Assembly: GCA_001466705.2 (NCBI GenBank)
Contig: LATX02000205.1
Location: 62,001-126,000, forward strand
DNA: 64,000 nucleotides
Source: Moniliophthora roreri
Lineage: Eukaryota > Basidiomycota > Agaricomycetes > Agaricales > Marasmiaceae
Direction of reading: 5' to 3'
Part shown: piece by piece, positions 11,746 to 23,598 of the stretch
How the letters are laid out: every line of letters begins with the position of its first letter
Position numbering within the stretch: the stretch's first letter is position 1
Notes under the pieces: generated by a model
Seen by the model: only the letters and a program-made list of their open reading frames with translations
The model's database searches: none
What the model was told of the DNA's origin: nothing
Made by a program: the position numbers and the translations under genes

Positions 11746-13964
11746 TCTTTTTGATGCCCGTACGTAGCCTTTATACCTCTGATCGCAACTACCTATCCAT
11801 ATCGAGAGACAAATGTAGCGAACCTTCGATTGTTCACTCGTACGATATCCCGGTTATCGAGCTCGAAACATGGGGTAGAATGTCGTATCTCCCCTCCCCA
11901 TGCCCTTACACGAAGATGAGCACATCCCACAATGTATTGGTGAATCTTTTACTCTTCAGCGAGCGATACAATGTACAAGTACCAGTTCTACACCCTCTCT
12001 TCTTCCCTTCATTTCACTATGTATCAGGAAAGAGAAGGACGAAAGTATATGAGTCGGTGTACTGAACGTTCAGAAGGAGGAGGGAGGAGAGGAGAGGAAA
12101 GTTGAGCAACGCATGCCCCAGCCTCCAACGGCATACATTCTATTCCCCCTCTTTCGTGATGGTCGCTCCCTACTCCTTCACTTCATCCCCTCAGCACCCT
12201 CCCACATCCCTCCCACGTCCATCGTAGGTTCTTCGGTCCAGCAAGCGTTCACCCCGATGACTGCGGAGGCAATAAGGCGGATGGAGAGAATGTAAATGCG
12301 GAGCTGTCAGTACATGGGAACGAGAACAAGAATGCCGAGTTACGAGCTCTAACGTACTCGTTTGAGATTTCAAGAAACGGGAAGTGAGATTGATGTATGT
12401 GTCGATTCTTTCGTCTTCGCGGTGAGTGAGAGTCCTGGGGTATGAGCACGCTAGACCTCGAGACAGCCTACTTCATGCCACATGCACGTGAATATTACGC
12501 CTCAACAACTTTGCATGGATTCGGTTCGGTTCGAATAACAGCTTCCAAGGTGACATTAGTCGAGTTGATGAGACCGACGAGATTTGTGCAGCTTGATACG
12601 GGGCGTGTTTTCACCGGTTCCAAGATGACTTGGTTGAGGGATTACGCCCAGATTCGGAATTAATGCTCTGAGGTTCTCTTCGACGTCCTAAAGGAAGAAA
12701 AGACCTAATGAACGAAAGGTTAGGGTAGAGGGGATTAAGAAGAGCGATGTGTGACTCACCAAGTCCCAATATCTATTGGTCGCTCCCGTTGGCAATTTGC
12801 TATGGGAAAGGAAAAGTTCCAGTTTACCCGTTAGCACCAAGAGTTCAGTAAGTTAATTAGGAAGATTCACCTTGGAGGAGCTCTAGACCGGATACCTTTG
12901 AGCAAGAAAACGGGAAGGAAGGAAAGGAAAAAAAAAACGTGTTTGCCCCAAGGCCCGCTGCTGGACACGTGGTACTACAAACTGCGCACGGACCACGGAT
13001 TGCTCTTTGTCCTGCCAGTGGAACAGCCGATACCTGCTTCGCTCTCAAAGCTTTGGTGTCTCCGATCTGGTCTGACTCTGGTCGAATGGATCCTGGTATA
13101 GTACTCAGACTTGCCCAGGCCTTTTCATTAGGTTCGGGTCTGCTTGGCTCAGGCGACTTTTCTTCGCAAATTCGACTTCTTCCTCGTTGCCTGTACTGTT
13201 CAACGGTGCAACGGATACAGCATCCCCTTAGCTAAGGGCTCTGTTTCAACTCGGGATTGAACATATTCACGGTGATTCGCTGTTTATCAACTGACCTGTA
13301 CATAGTACCTTCTGATTCTTTCAGGCAATTCATGTTCAAGTTAAATCAGCGCCGGGCGCTACAGCATGGAATTTTTTGCCTTCACGATTGATAATACCCG
13401 ATCTCGGTAATTTCGGTTGAATCAAAGTCATCACTCGTCGGGTTGGGAGATCCCAGATACCCACTACCACCGCGTGGGTGGTTACGAGCGTAATACTTCC
13501 AGCTGCAATCAGCCCGACAAAAAGTTTGACTCTACTCCAACTAAATCCAATTCTTTTTCCCTTTTCTTGACGCCCTGCGTAAGGTTTCAAGTAGCTGCAA
13601 ATACGGTTCAAGACTGTTCACCTAGATCTGGTTCCAAGCCTTCGATGTATCGCAGTGGGCTTTTTTCCGGAATGAGATATTGTTTTTTCGGTCTGAATTC
13701 CCTTTATTTCTTTATCTTTTTTTTGTCACTCGGGCGGGATCAATTCGTGGAGGATACGGTTCTCGCGAGCAGGATCTCATCTCAGCAGTCAGGTCTAATT
13801 TACTCGTTGATCTCCAACTAAAGCTAATTTCTGAGTACCAATTGCTAAGATCGGTGGGGATGAAGGTGAAAAATAATGATGGAGGAAGAAGCTTACGCAA
13901 AGACACGGAGCAACTTCTTTGCGACGATGGCATAATCAAAATATTCTCCCTTCCAATGCCTATC
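11746..13964. other. gene-poor stretch with no assignable gene
   Basis: Several short overlapping frames exist (for example 11751-12065, 12442-12663 and 13417-13821), but none shows family features or consistent splicing. A degenerate piece of the dispersed decayed-gene family (GCGCACGGACCACGG and an ACGTGTTTGCC-like end) lies at about 12930-12995 on the minus strand. 12669-12710 resembles 16775-16818. Confidence 0.4.
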
Positions 13965-14063
13965 TGCCCCAGTGAGGCTCGAACTCACGACCTTCCGATT
14001 GCTACAGCCAACCAAGGGTTTGAAATAACAGTCGGACGCTGTAACCAACTCAGCCATGGGGCA
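13965..14063 (-). tRNA. tRNA-Asn (GUU) with intron
   Basis: On the minus strand the acceptor arms TGCCCCA and TGGGGCA pair, the T-arm reads GTGAGTTCGAGCCTCAC, and the anticodon stem TCCGA pairs with TCGGA. The loop starts CTGTTA, giving anticodon GUU. An insert of about 26 bases follows the base 3' of the anticodon, the usual position for a nuclear tRNA intron. Length without the intron is about 73. Confidence 0.9.
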
Positions 14064-14938
14064 TCACAATCTGGAGCGCATTCAAATTGAATATGATATG
14101 TTTAGAGGAACTGCCGCCCGTCCAATAGATGTGTATAGCGTAGCGAGAAATGATGAAGTGAAATGAGACGAGTGTATATCTTATTAGTTGGAAGATGATG
14201 GTTTCAAGATGACGACCCACTTGCTTGTACTTGCCTCGCTCTCAGCTGAGGACTGAATTCTATTTCCTGATCTGATGAGGGTACTTTGGTGAGGACAGTG
14301 CGGGTGTAGGTCCGGCATGGGTGTTGAAGCTTCAAACAGGGTGAACCTGTCGGAAAAACGAGATCGATCAATCGCACAAAGCACTTGCTCAACCTGCCTC
14401 GATCTCTTTGTCTGTGGATATACCTATTCCGCACCGGTGCTAATATGTATTGAGTGCACGCACAGAAATCAGACATCACAGTAAATGTAGAGTACTTGTT
14501 CCAGCTATAGGACAAAGATGTGAGTCATTGGTTTTCAGGTTACACAATCTGAGTAAAGACCACTTTCAGGATCCCTTTCCTGTCGCATTTCGGCAGTATG
14601 AGTCAAATGTTCTTTGCAACATCTTCCATAACGCTGAGCCTCCGATCCGCCGTGCACAGTCTTCCTTTCCTCATCCCATCCTGAGCTCCGCAACACCCTT
14701 TCCTCAAAGTAGCCTCCAATGTGCACCTCGATATCTTGCAGGGGGGAAGTCGAACCCCATTCGATATCAGACCATCAAACTTTTCTGTGATCTCTGCTTC
14801 AAAGTGCTGTAATGTGTCCCCATACCAGATGATAATTCGTGTAACTTTTGCTAGTGCAGCAAAACCCCCGCCCAGAAAGGCTGTAGCACGCGTCTCGACA
14901 GTCCATCTGGGGAATTTATGAAACTTGATCTGCCTCGT
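14064..14938. other. no assignable gene
   Basis: Only short frames on both strands; nothing recognised. The DNA just downstream of the F-box-like remnant (14700-14938) could include its last exon or 3' untranslated sequence. Confidence 0.35.
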
Positions 14939-15797
14939 CTACTCACCAGAGTTGAAACAGCTACCGTTTAGCGTGAGTTTACAGTGGTTGAGAGCGTGTT
15001 TCTTCACTGCTGCACTCGAATTGAGGAACCGGTTAATTTGATCAAACACTGGTTTGTTCGATACGTGGATGGGAATGGTGAGATGTTGTAGTGCTGTACA
15101 GGATTCCAGGACTCGAAGAGACGGTTGGTGTAGCTCATAGCACGATTGCGGGAGAAAATCGACACGTGTGAGTGACGGAGGAAAAAATGCTGATCCTGTA
15201 ATGACTGGGATTCGATTCCACCTGAGTCCGACCGACAAGTGTTTGAGGGACTGAAAGTAGAAAACGGCGTCAGTAAAGCATTCGAAGGAGCGGATCGCCA
15301 CATCATTTATGTCTACTCGACGGAAGACCGACAAAAGGAAGAGCGGTTTGACCTCCACTGTGCCATCAAGGAAATCGATAGACAGGCGCTGAATATTCCA
15401 GAGGATTTCGTCGGCATACGTCACGTCATAATCCTGTTCTCCCGTATCCCTTCTGCTCCTCGTAGCACCCAAAGGCTTCGTAGCGAGCTATCTAGTAGCC
15501 GTACGAAGGGTGACGAGGCGAGTTCGCTACGTTTCCTGTCGAGGGGTGGCTCTAATTGAACATGCGTAATCCCGGCACTGCCCACGAAGTTGATAGTGAG
15601 TGAGAGCATATTTGTCGATATGATATTCGAATGCTTTTGGTATCCAGCCTTGTTGTCGAAGCCATCGTACTGGGTGGTGCGTTCGGTAAAGGTGTTTGCG
15701 AGACCGAGGCATGCATGAATGAGAGATTCATCAATGCTAGGTCATCGTTAGAGAGCTGGTCGATCACGGTGCCCACGAGTTCTTGGGAAAGCCGCAT
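14939..15797 (-). pseudogene. F-box-like protein remnant
   Basis: The 5' frame starting at 15797 reads RLSQELVGTVIDQLSNDDLA, an F-box-like opening. The expected continuation, CMPRSRKHLYRT, is present but in another frame, so at least one frameshift separates them. A third frame ending in 14939 gives a long leucine-rich segment (YFQSLKHLSVGLRW, LTRVDFLPQSC) of the kind that follows the F-box in the large agaricomycete F-box families. These proteins normally recruit substrates to SCF ubiquitin ligases. Introns could explain one frame change but not the break inside the F-box, so I call it a pseudogene. Confidence 0.5.
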
Positions 15798-18305
15798 TTG
15801 CCAGCAAACTATACTCGAACGATGACAAGAGATCCGACCTAGACAAGGTTATTGGACGTATCTGATAGACACTTTCGTCAAGAACAAACCTTCCTCGAGA
15901 TGGTAGTCAAGGAGAAGGAAGGTCACATGTGTGATGGTTGGTCGGATATCCGCCCCGAAAGCTTATCTTATCATCGGACGTGTTCCGCGGCCCTCGCATT
16001 CCCGTTACTGACGGGGACGCTAAAAGGGAAACCTTGATTCCAAAATTCCAACGTCGGACGACCTGCATACTGTTTCCACGTGCACTTGAAGAGATGGAAA
16101 AGCAAAAGGGAAATGGCAGTAAGCTAGTCAGCAACTCCATTGGATCGTTGTCATATTCGCTTTACGATATGCCCACGACCCAAGTTATGAACAAATCAAG
16201 CCGAATCTGGTATACGCTGCCTCTTCCATTACTCTTGCCTACTCAAGTCACACTCTCTCGGGCTCGCCAAGCCCTCTACATCGAAAGCCAGTATCCACTC
16301 GTTCCGTGACCATTATTCCAACTGGTGAGGAATTTTCACACTACAGGACGAAAGTGAATGTGGGTGTTGATGGAAAGAGAAGAAAATAGCAGTCCTCTAG
16401 TGGTAAGTATAGTCTATACAGCATCGTATTGCGTTGAGTTTCCGAGTTAAGCTCGGGTTATGTATCGGGTTGTGAATATATTGTCCTATGTTGAGATTAC
16501 GGGTAGAAAATGACGATGTATCAGGTAGGAGAGATATGGGAGTCCGAAAGAAATCGCTTGGCTTGAGTCTGAGAAAAGAGATAAGCGTCAAAGCTTGAGA
16601 TTCGGAGAATATGGAGAATAATTCATCTGGTCCCCTGGCTCGTATGTTGGATGCTAAGGTGATGTGACCGAGTTGATCTGCGTGTGGTGGCGTCATAGCT
16701 GATTCAAGGACCCCGTCGATGAATGATGAAATGAGCCCGTCTCTGGATGCTGGGTGTCATGAACCCAGTTCCTGAGTTCTTTTCGACATTGCGGCGTCCT
16801 GAAGGAGGAAGAGACTTGATAAATGACATTTTACAGGGTGATGTATGGTTCACCTGGTCCAAAACTCTTCGGCTTCCACCATCTACTTACTCCTGAATTC
16901 TTTAGGTGTCACTTTCGCACCTGGTGTCAATCCCGTAAGTAATAGATATGATTTGATAGAACCAGTCATGCCGACTGTTATCCACCCCATAGACAGTTCG
17001 TGACGATATCGCAATTGAAAATGCTTGTTTTCGGATATGCTTACAGTAATTAATCAGGTTATGAAGAATACTGTTTAGGAATAATCTATTCCCTTTAAGT
17101 ATCATTGTGCTTGGCAGTATCAGTTTTTAAAATCTTTCCGTCCGTACCCTAGCAATTCGGACGTGTTTGCTTACCTTCTCAAAATAGTCGTCTATGCGTT
17201 CTCTAGTGGTTCTCATGTGCCGTCGTCGATAAGTCGTGGGCAAGCGTGAATGTATCCGAGTCAGAATATGATTTTGCGCCCCCATCTCAAATGAAATGTC
17301 AATAGGTAAGCCAGGTTGATCCCGAAGCTTACGACCTACAGCTCGTTCACCCTAGGAAAATGTGGTCTAGAACAGTCGATGCGGTCAGGCACCATTCATG
17401 ATTCGAGTAAGCGCTTGAACGCTGCTCTGGTATAATACTGGCAGCTTTGAACAAGTTGAGAATAACGCGTATGAAGTTACTGCTGTATTTTAATGTAGGA
17501 TATCTGTATCTTAGTAGCGACAACTAGCAATGGAGAGAAGTAGTATCACTTACTCGATTCCTTGCCCATCTTCTGAAACTGATGCCCAAGAAACTCCGAC
17601 GGTATTGCCAGAGAATACGAGCTTCGCGCAACATGCAAGAATGGTGACACACCAAAATGCGTCTGACAAAAGGCAACCTCCTTGGTTCCGGTGGAAGTAG
17701 AAGTCGTCCCCGTTCATTAACCCATCTTGTTATGATGAACGTCGCAGAGTCGATCAACTCATGTCCAGAATAGGTTTGCTGTTGGCTAGAGTTGGAGGCC
17801 GAGTTTCCTTGCTTCTTGATCATTCATTTAAGACGTGACGATAGTACAAGCAATGGGAAACTTCGGAAAAGCGTCAGAAGATAACGAAAATGGCCTGAGA
17901 ACGATGAACCTGAACTTACAAATGCTAATACTCATCCGCTTAATCACCCCAATGAACCTCAGCGCCCGGCTCAAACTTCCAGGTATGGAGGCATAGACAT
18001 ATGATGTATACTGTGAAAGACGGTCATCATCGGATAGTGGTGGTCAAAAATGACGAGAGAGTGCCACGTGGATGCAAGCTTGCGGAGTTAGCCATCATAT
18101 TATTAATTCATAATGGTAGAGAAGCTCCGTAGTCACCAGACTGACGAGAACATTTCTCGTGTCAAGACACGCGTACGGAGCTTGTCCTTGGTACCATTCT
18201 CAGTTTGTCGCAGCGAACACAAGCTAAAGGCCGTAAATATTCATGGCTACGCACCTACGGTAAGGCTAAATAAATGATGGCATAATACATACATGTATAT
18301 CGACT
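15798..18305. other. no assignable gene
   Basis: Contains minus-strand frames of about 99 codons at 16397-16696 and 17524-17823 with no recognisable family or splice partners. They could be relic exons. Nothing else is supported. Confidence 0.35.
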
Positions 18306-19698
18306 CTACATATTCAAAGCACGCCACATCTCCGGAGGATTCATTTCAAACTTCATGGGATGATAATACCCATCCGACATCAGTCCATCCAAACAAACAC
18401 CATCCATATACCTCGAAACACTCCATGATAACCAACACAACACCCAGACGTAACCAACCCATTTGGACGTCCTGCCCGAGATGGCCACCGGTAGTACGTT
18501 CCGAACTGCGGATTCAAACATGATGGCGAGCGGTTGCAGGAGGAAAAATCGAAATTCATGGCCTCGGAGGAAGAACAGGAACGTGCCGGAGAGTGTTTTT
18601 GGTGGATTCGGGGAAACGAGATATGCTCCAAGCTGATGAATGATGCCAGAAATAAAGAATACAGTGAAGTATTTCACAATCCGGTATGATTTGGTATCGT
18701 TGTGAAGATGAAGCAACTTTTCGGCAACGTATTCACCGTGGGATGAAAGAAGCTATGATCAAAGGTTTAGATCAGTGATGAAGCAGTATCACGGGAGAAA
18801 CTTACTCGTCGTAACAAATGATGCCAGGTACGTCTGAAAGGTGTGTTTTAGTTAATGCAAGGTGACGAAATAGCACAGAAGACACTTACCCCCAAAACCG
18901 AGACACCGTGTAGGCCTCGAAGAAAGAACCGAAGAGAGGCGGGCATTCCTCTGGTTTCGATACGCCAAACATAACTAGCGGAATCACCACGCAGAGGTGT
19001 AGTGCGCTACAGAATACAATCACTCTAACGCCGTACACCACCACTGCAAACACTCTCCAGCCAAACCTATCGGCCGAAATGGCATAATTCAAAGCCGAAG
19101 ACAACCGTGTCCTGTTGATGTATCCACCGAGACAAAACCCTGTGACGCAAAGACCCAATAGCAGAGCCTTATGAATCACAAATCGGATTCTCGACATCCG
19201 TAGTTCATCGTCTGATTCTTGGTGCCGCCCATGTTCCCATCCGATGCCTCTGGGATTCAACGCAAGAAGGGAGCCCCATTTGAGCCGGGAAAAAAATGAT
19301 TGTCGCACATGGTGAATGGGATCCGAGTACTTGCGAAGCGAGTTATGCGGATCAGGTGTCAATACTAGGAAGTCTGAAGCCATGAAGCACTGCACGACGA
19401 GTGTTAGGCCTATCTGCGCGTCTTCTTTCTTCAATTTCACGGAGTGTCGAAAGAACGTGTGATAAACAATGCTGAGGAGCAAGAAAAAGCCAACTAGCCT
19501 CATCCATCTGGCCTTGGCAGCAAGGCCAAGCAGGAAGATGAGCTGAAAGGCGAGGAGAGCGGTTATAGCAGTCATGCTTGAGAACGGAGCGTAGCTATGG
19601 TATTTAAATTGTGAGGGAATGAGAGCGGAAATGAGAGGCACGGTAACTAGAATTGAATTAGATCGAGACTCAATGTGACCATGGGAAGCGATAACCAT
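18306..19698 (-). CDS. wax-synthase-like membrane-bound O-acyltransferase
   Basis: Three exons join in frame: 19698-18890, 18833-18806 and 18752-18306, giving about 427 residues. The introns are 56 and 53 bp, with GTAAGT donors. The joined protein contains NPRGIGWE near residue 150 and SRFWGRTWHHLLRR across the second exon, both hallmarks of the wax synthase/MBOAT_2 family (fungal acetyltransferases of secondary metabolism and sterol- or lipid-esterifying enzymes). Many hydrophobic segments fit a polytopic ER enzyme, and a HQLGAY segment near residue 316 supplies the likely active-site histidine. The acyl acceptor is not predictable. The start at 19698 is the first methionine of the open frame; a methionine about 42 codons later is an alternative. 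Confidence 0.8.
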
Positions 19699-21799
19699 CG
19701 ATTAAAAGTATGAGAAGCCGAATGAGACTCTGAGCCAATCAGCGTGCGAGTTGGGATGATTTTGCGGCTTGAATGGGGTGATAACTACCGTCAGGGCCAA
19801 AAGGATACAACGACGTCTCGAGACGGGCTTCATGCAAATGAAGGGAAGAATTCTGTAGCAGGACATTTGAGTGATGATGGTTTCTTCGGAAATGAAAGTT
19901 TGATATCGATAGGCCTGCCCTAAAGTTTTGACACATCGGCCCGAAGGGCCTAACGACCAGAATGCAGCTCGAACCATAACCCGCGAAGCAATCTTCCACA
20001 GGGAGTCAGTATAGAGCCGACGTAAGGGCTTGCCTTCAGCCCTTCTCAAAGTGATTGTCATCGGTAATAAGAGCATTGGTGGTGGGAGTGAGGTGATAGG
20101 CGCCAAAGGGCGCTTATCCATTCTCGTTAACAAGACATAGCCACCGTTGCGTCTTTTATTCAAAACGCCCATCATCTAACTATCATCACTATATTCACCA
20201 AAACGTTGTGCTAACCGAGTAACAGACGTATCCGTACATTGACTCCTATGGGCTTCAGGACGTACTAAATCTGCTCAGGGTCCGGTACTTCATAGGAGAG
20301 GCGGCTTCGTTTATTCCAATATTGAAGGCCCAAGCGTTGGGAAGAGAGACCTGAATGATTGAAAGGGTACCCATAAGGTGCAAAAATTGATTGCATGGGC
20401 AGGACATATATATGTACGTCGTTGCGCCTTTCCGTTTACCTCCGGCTCTGACTTTGTGTCTGGTTCTCGCCAGAATTTTGCAGAGGGTGATTGAGCAACG
20501 TACCGGATGATGGAAACACCTCTTCATGTATCACTGCACTTCACACACTAGTAAGGGGAGACTACGCTAGTCTGCCATAATGCGCTACTGTACACCTCGA
20601 CCACCTTCTCCCCTCTCTTAGAGCTCTGCGATCGATTCACTAAAAAGCTGTCGGAAGACACCGTGGATCTTGTATATTGGCCCGAAGATGACTGTCTTTT
20701 GCAAAGCTGCGCACTACAACCCGGAATTATTTTAGAGGCTGGATCCGTGTCTGTGCATTGATGCGCTAAATAAGCGGGAGACGAATGCTTCTGGTTCTTT
20801 CAGGTGAGGTTATAGACCATCTCCGCGCCGTCTTCGATATTGAGGTATTACCCATTTGTTTAGGTGCCATTTTACCTACCTGAAACCAACCTAATCGCCA
20901 GCAAGAGGCCTATCTCAACGCAATACTCGATTATATTTTGGCCTTCAGGTTAGGGAAGGTGGATGTCAAGGGTGACAACCAGTGCTAGAATCACCGTTAG
21001 GAACTCCTCCGGCAGATGCTAGGTCTCGTATGGGGATCCGAAATTGAATCCATGTAACGGTATCAAAGTACGTATCCCACATTACCTGCCTTAAATCCCC
21101 ATGACTGACGTATGTCTTCTGATCCATCTAGACTCAAGGTCCTTTGTTGCTGCTGTCTGACTCGGGGCGAGCAGTGGAATGTTTTCATATGAAGTAAGTC
21201 TGATTCTTGAGTGCTGTATTTGTCATTAATCACCATCTTCCAGGCAAAAGACAAAAGATACATTCCATCCCAAAGGCTAGTGCAGAAGCTGTATCTCACA
21301 CCGTGGATCGTACATATTTCCTGCACCAAACCGCTACTCCACATCTTTGACGCTAATTTGTAGCATCAATCTTCTACGTCAGTCTAGTCGTCCGGCCTGG
21401 CAAACTGCACCGTGATGGTGCGCAAGGGACTCTTGGGCAGCAAAACAGATGAGAGGAGTATAAAGGTATCGTTCCGTAATTAAAGAAGCGTAATCGTACG
21501 AACAACGTTAACAAGGGTTTCACATAGCTTACGAACGTCATCTTCCTCCCATATACCATTCATCCTAGCTCTGCTTGGCAACCCTAGACGGCTCTACAAG
21601 TCCGAAAGTATCATTTTTATATGGTGATCGGTGGTATTGAGGAAGCGAATGAAGTTCGTTCGGGTTGATTTGAACATTTAAAGTTAATTGTCAGGTATGC
21701 AGCATCTTTTTAATGTTTTCTAAATAATATTGTATACTCCCTGCTTAGGACATGGAAGGCTGTTCTTCATTCTTCCGCAACCATAATTGTCTCGCACAT
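19699..21799. other. no assignable gene
   Basis: Upstream DNA of the acyltransferase. A 157-codon minus-strand frame at 19702-20175 is basic, has no hydrophobic core or family motif, and lies directly against the acyltransferase start, so it is probably chance. Short frames at 21063-21559 are also unsupported. Confidence 0.35.
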
Positions 21800-21923
21800 C
21801 CGACATCTGAGACTGGCTTACCCGCACGCAAAAACCACAAACTCGGACCACGAAAACAAAATTCTAGACCTTCTACATCGTTTTCAATAAACAAAACTCC
21901 TATTCCGCAGGCGACTTCCCAAG

Positions 21924-21929
21924 TATAAA
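21924..21929 (+). promoter_or_regulatory. TATA box of the secreted-protein gene
   Basis: TATAAA 77 bases before the start codon. The same box and surrounding sequence are conserved in the duplicate copy (57366-57372). Confidence 0.5.
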
Positions 21930-22000
21930 AGTCAGCGTATACTCCAACTCAATGTTCATCGCCAACATCTCCTCTACAAATCTACCATCATCTTCCAGCT

Positions 22001-22625
22001 ATGTTTTTCTATTCCTTCTGGATTCTCGCCCTCTCTGCTCTTCCTGTAATCAGAGCTTGCACCCCCTCATTCAAAGACGGAACCCAATTCCAGGTGGTCG
22101 ATGAAAATCGCAAGACTATCACCACAAACGGAAAGGCGAACTCACCTCCTCTGAAACTGCAGATTGCGGGAGGTACAGCCGCTCCTGAGGGTGGATTCAT
22201 CCTTGTGTAAGTTCTCTCAGTCTACGCAGTGTATTTTGTCTCATGTCCTGTCTAGCAATACAAACAGGGGCGCAAATTCAGCTACACTTTTGCAGCTGAG
22301 TAATGACGAAAAGAGTGTTTCGTTCCAAACTTTACCAACTTCGGCCGTTCAAGACAAGTCTGTAAACACACCCCTTGCATCTCTCCGTGTACTAACTGAC
22401 ATCCACTACAGGAAACAAGCATGGTTCATCTCTTGCGACTCGTGTTCTGAAGATCCTGCTGGAACGAAGAGCGGCTGCCTGTTTAATTCAATGCAAAATA
22501 CGCGACTTTGCTTACAAACTGCTGGAACTGGGTCAACGCCGAATGCGTTTGCGGTGGTTAACTGTAGGGATGATAGTGCAGGGGTGGCGAAGCAGCCGCA
22601 GAGGTACTCTATCACGACCAATTGA
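22001..22625 (+). CDS. small secreted cysteine-containing protein, copy 1
   Basis: Exons 22001-22206, 22256-22357 and 22412-22625 join in frame to 173 residues. The second intron is 54 bp with a TACTAAC branch site and a GTCTGT donor; its length is a multiple of three, so the frame also reads through. Residues 1-19 form a signal peptide ending PVIRA before CTPSF. The mature part is about 150 residues with a C-terminal region rich in cysteine (SCDSCSEDPAG, GCLF, RLCLQ, NCRDD). I know no named family for it; it looks like the small secreted proteins common in agaricomycetes. A near-identical copy lies at 56673-57295 and a wrecked third copy at about 52436-52590. Confidence 0.75.
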
Positions 22626-23194
22626 TGTACTTGCTTTCTTTCTTTCCTTTTTTTGGTTTTTATCAGAGTAGCATGTATTCCCTTTCTGTATTGAAGCAAT
22701 AGGCAATACGATAAATGGCGCGAGTCAGACTATCTATAGGCATGCTTGATATACATTTCCTTCGCACTCAGCCACAGATTCACTCCATGTCGCGGTAGTT
22801 GCACACAAAGACGGTTCTTCAATCATATTTTCTCAACCGAGACTGCGGCCTGCGTAAAGAAAACCCGACTACTCACCGGCACCCAGCATGGCCCCTAATC
22901 GTCTGGTGGTCGAGCGAGTTGTGCAAAAGAATGTCTATGGGACGCCGCTAACCGCTAACATGATCCAGATTTGTTGCAATTGACATTGTACAAGTATGTC
23001 GTCATCGACAAGAACGTGTTGATATTCATTAGCTTCGCCACCACGCCTCAAGTACCAAAATCGTGTGGTAGTGTTAATCCGCTTACTTCAATGAACAAAG
23101 CCAGTGGGGTCGATCTTTGGAATAGTATGCCGTGCAGTGGGCTTCGCACTTTATATACGTCATGTATAAAAAGTCATTTGCCTGAGCGAGTGAT
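22626..23194. other. 3' flank of the secreted-protein gene
   Basis: No gene seen. Blocks such as GTAGCATGTATTC and GATTCACTCCAT are conserved in the flank of the duplicate copy at 56170-56672. Confidence 0.5.
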
Positions 23195-23286
23195 GGTTCG
23201 ATGGTGTAGTTGGTTATCACATCTGTCTAACATACAGAATCTATGTGTTTGGGTTACGGTCTCCAGTTCGAGTCTGGATCGAACCA
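23195..23286 (+). tRNA. tRNA-Val (AAC)-like gene with an aberrant insert
   Basis: Acceptor GGTTCGA pairs with TCGAACC, the loop CTAACA gives anticodon AAC, and the T-arm CCAGTTCGAGTCTGG is intact. In the copies at 51869 and 56069 the intron sits after CTAACA and is followed by CACAGAAGG. Here the stem partner ACAGA follows the loop at once, and about 18 extra bases come after it. The insert thus falls in the variable region rather than the intron site, and the gene may not be processed normally. Confidence 0.55.
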
Positions 23287-23488
23287 TGTATTGTATTTTT
23301 GTCATCACCAAGTGGAACGGTACATTTTACCTAGTAAATGCGTCGCAATCATCGCGCTACAGTTGGTGCACGAGATCAGTTGGTCTCAAACCTTTTCAAC
23401 CTTCGGATATGAGGCTTTCAATAAGCAACGACGGTATGCATGACCCGCCAAAAAATCAAAGACTTATCTGCTTCGCCGTCTCACCAAT

Positions 23489-23598
23489 CGTCGCCAGCAG
23501 GATTTAAACCTGCGCTCCAAAAGAGGAATGTCGAATGTGTCCACGAGAGGTAAATCATTTATGCTACTGTATCGCCGTAGCCACTTGGCTATAGCGCC
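23489..23598 (-). pseudogene. tRNA-Ser pseudogene
   Basis: On the minus strand GGCGCTATAGCCAAGTGG, a GCAGGTTTAAATCCTGC T-arm and a long variable arm match the intact tRNA-Ser at 62902. The anticodon stem does not pair and the acceptor end is TGGCGAC, with a mismatch. An insert with TCTCGTGGACACATT is shared with the tRNA-Ser-like relic at 55644. Confidence 0.6.

Noticed and set aside
19702..20175. 157-codon minus-strand frame upstream of the acyltransferase
   Set aside because: No motif, odd composition and no room for a promoter before the acyltransferase start.
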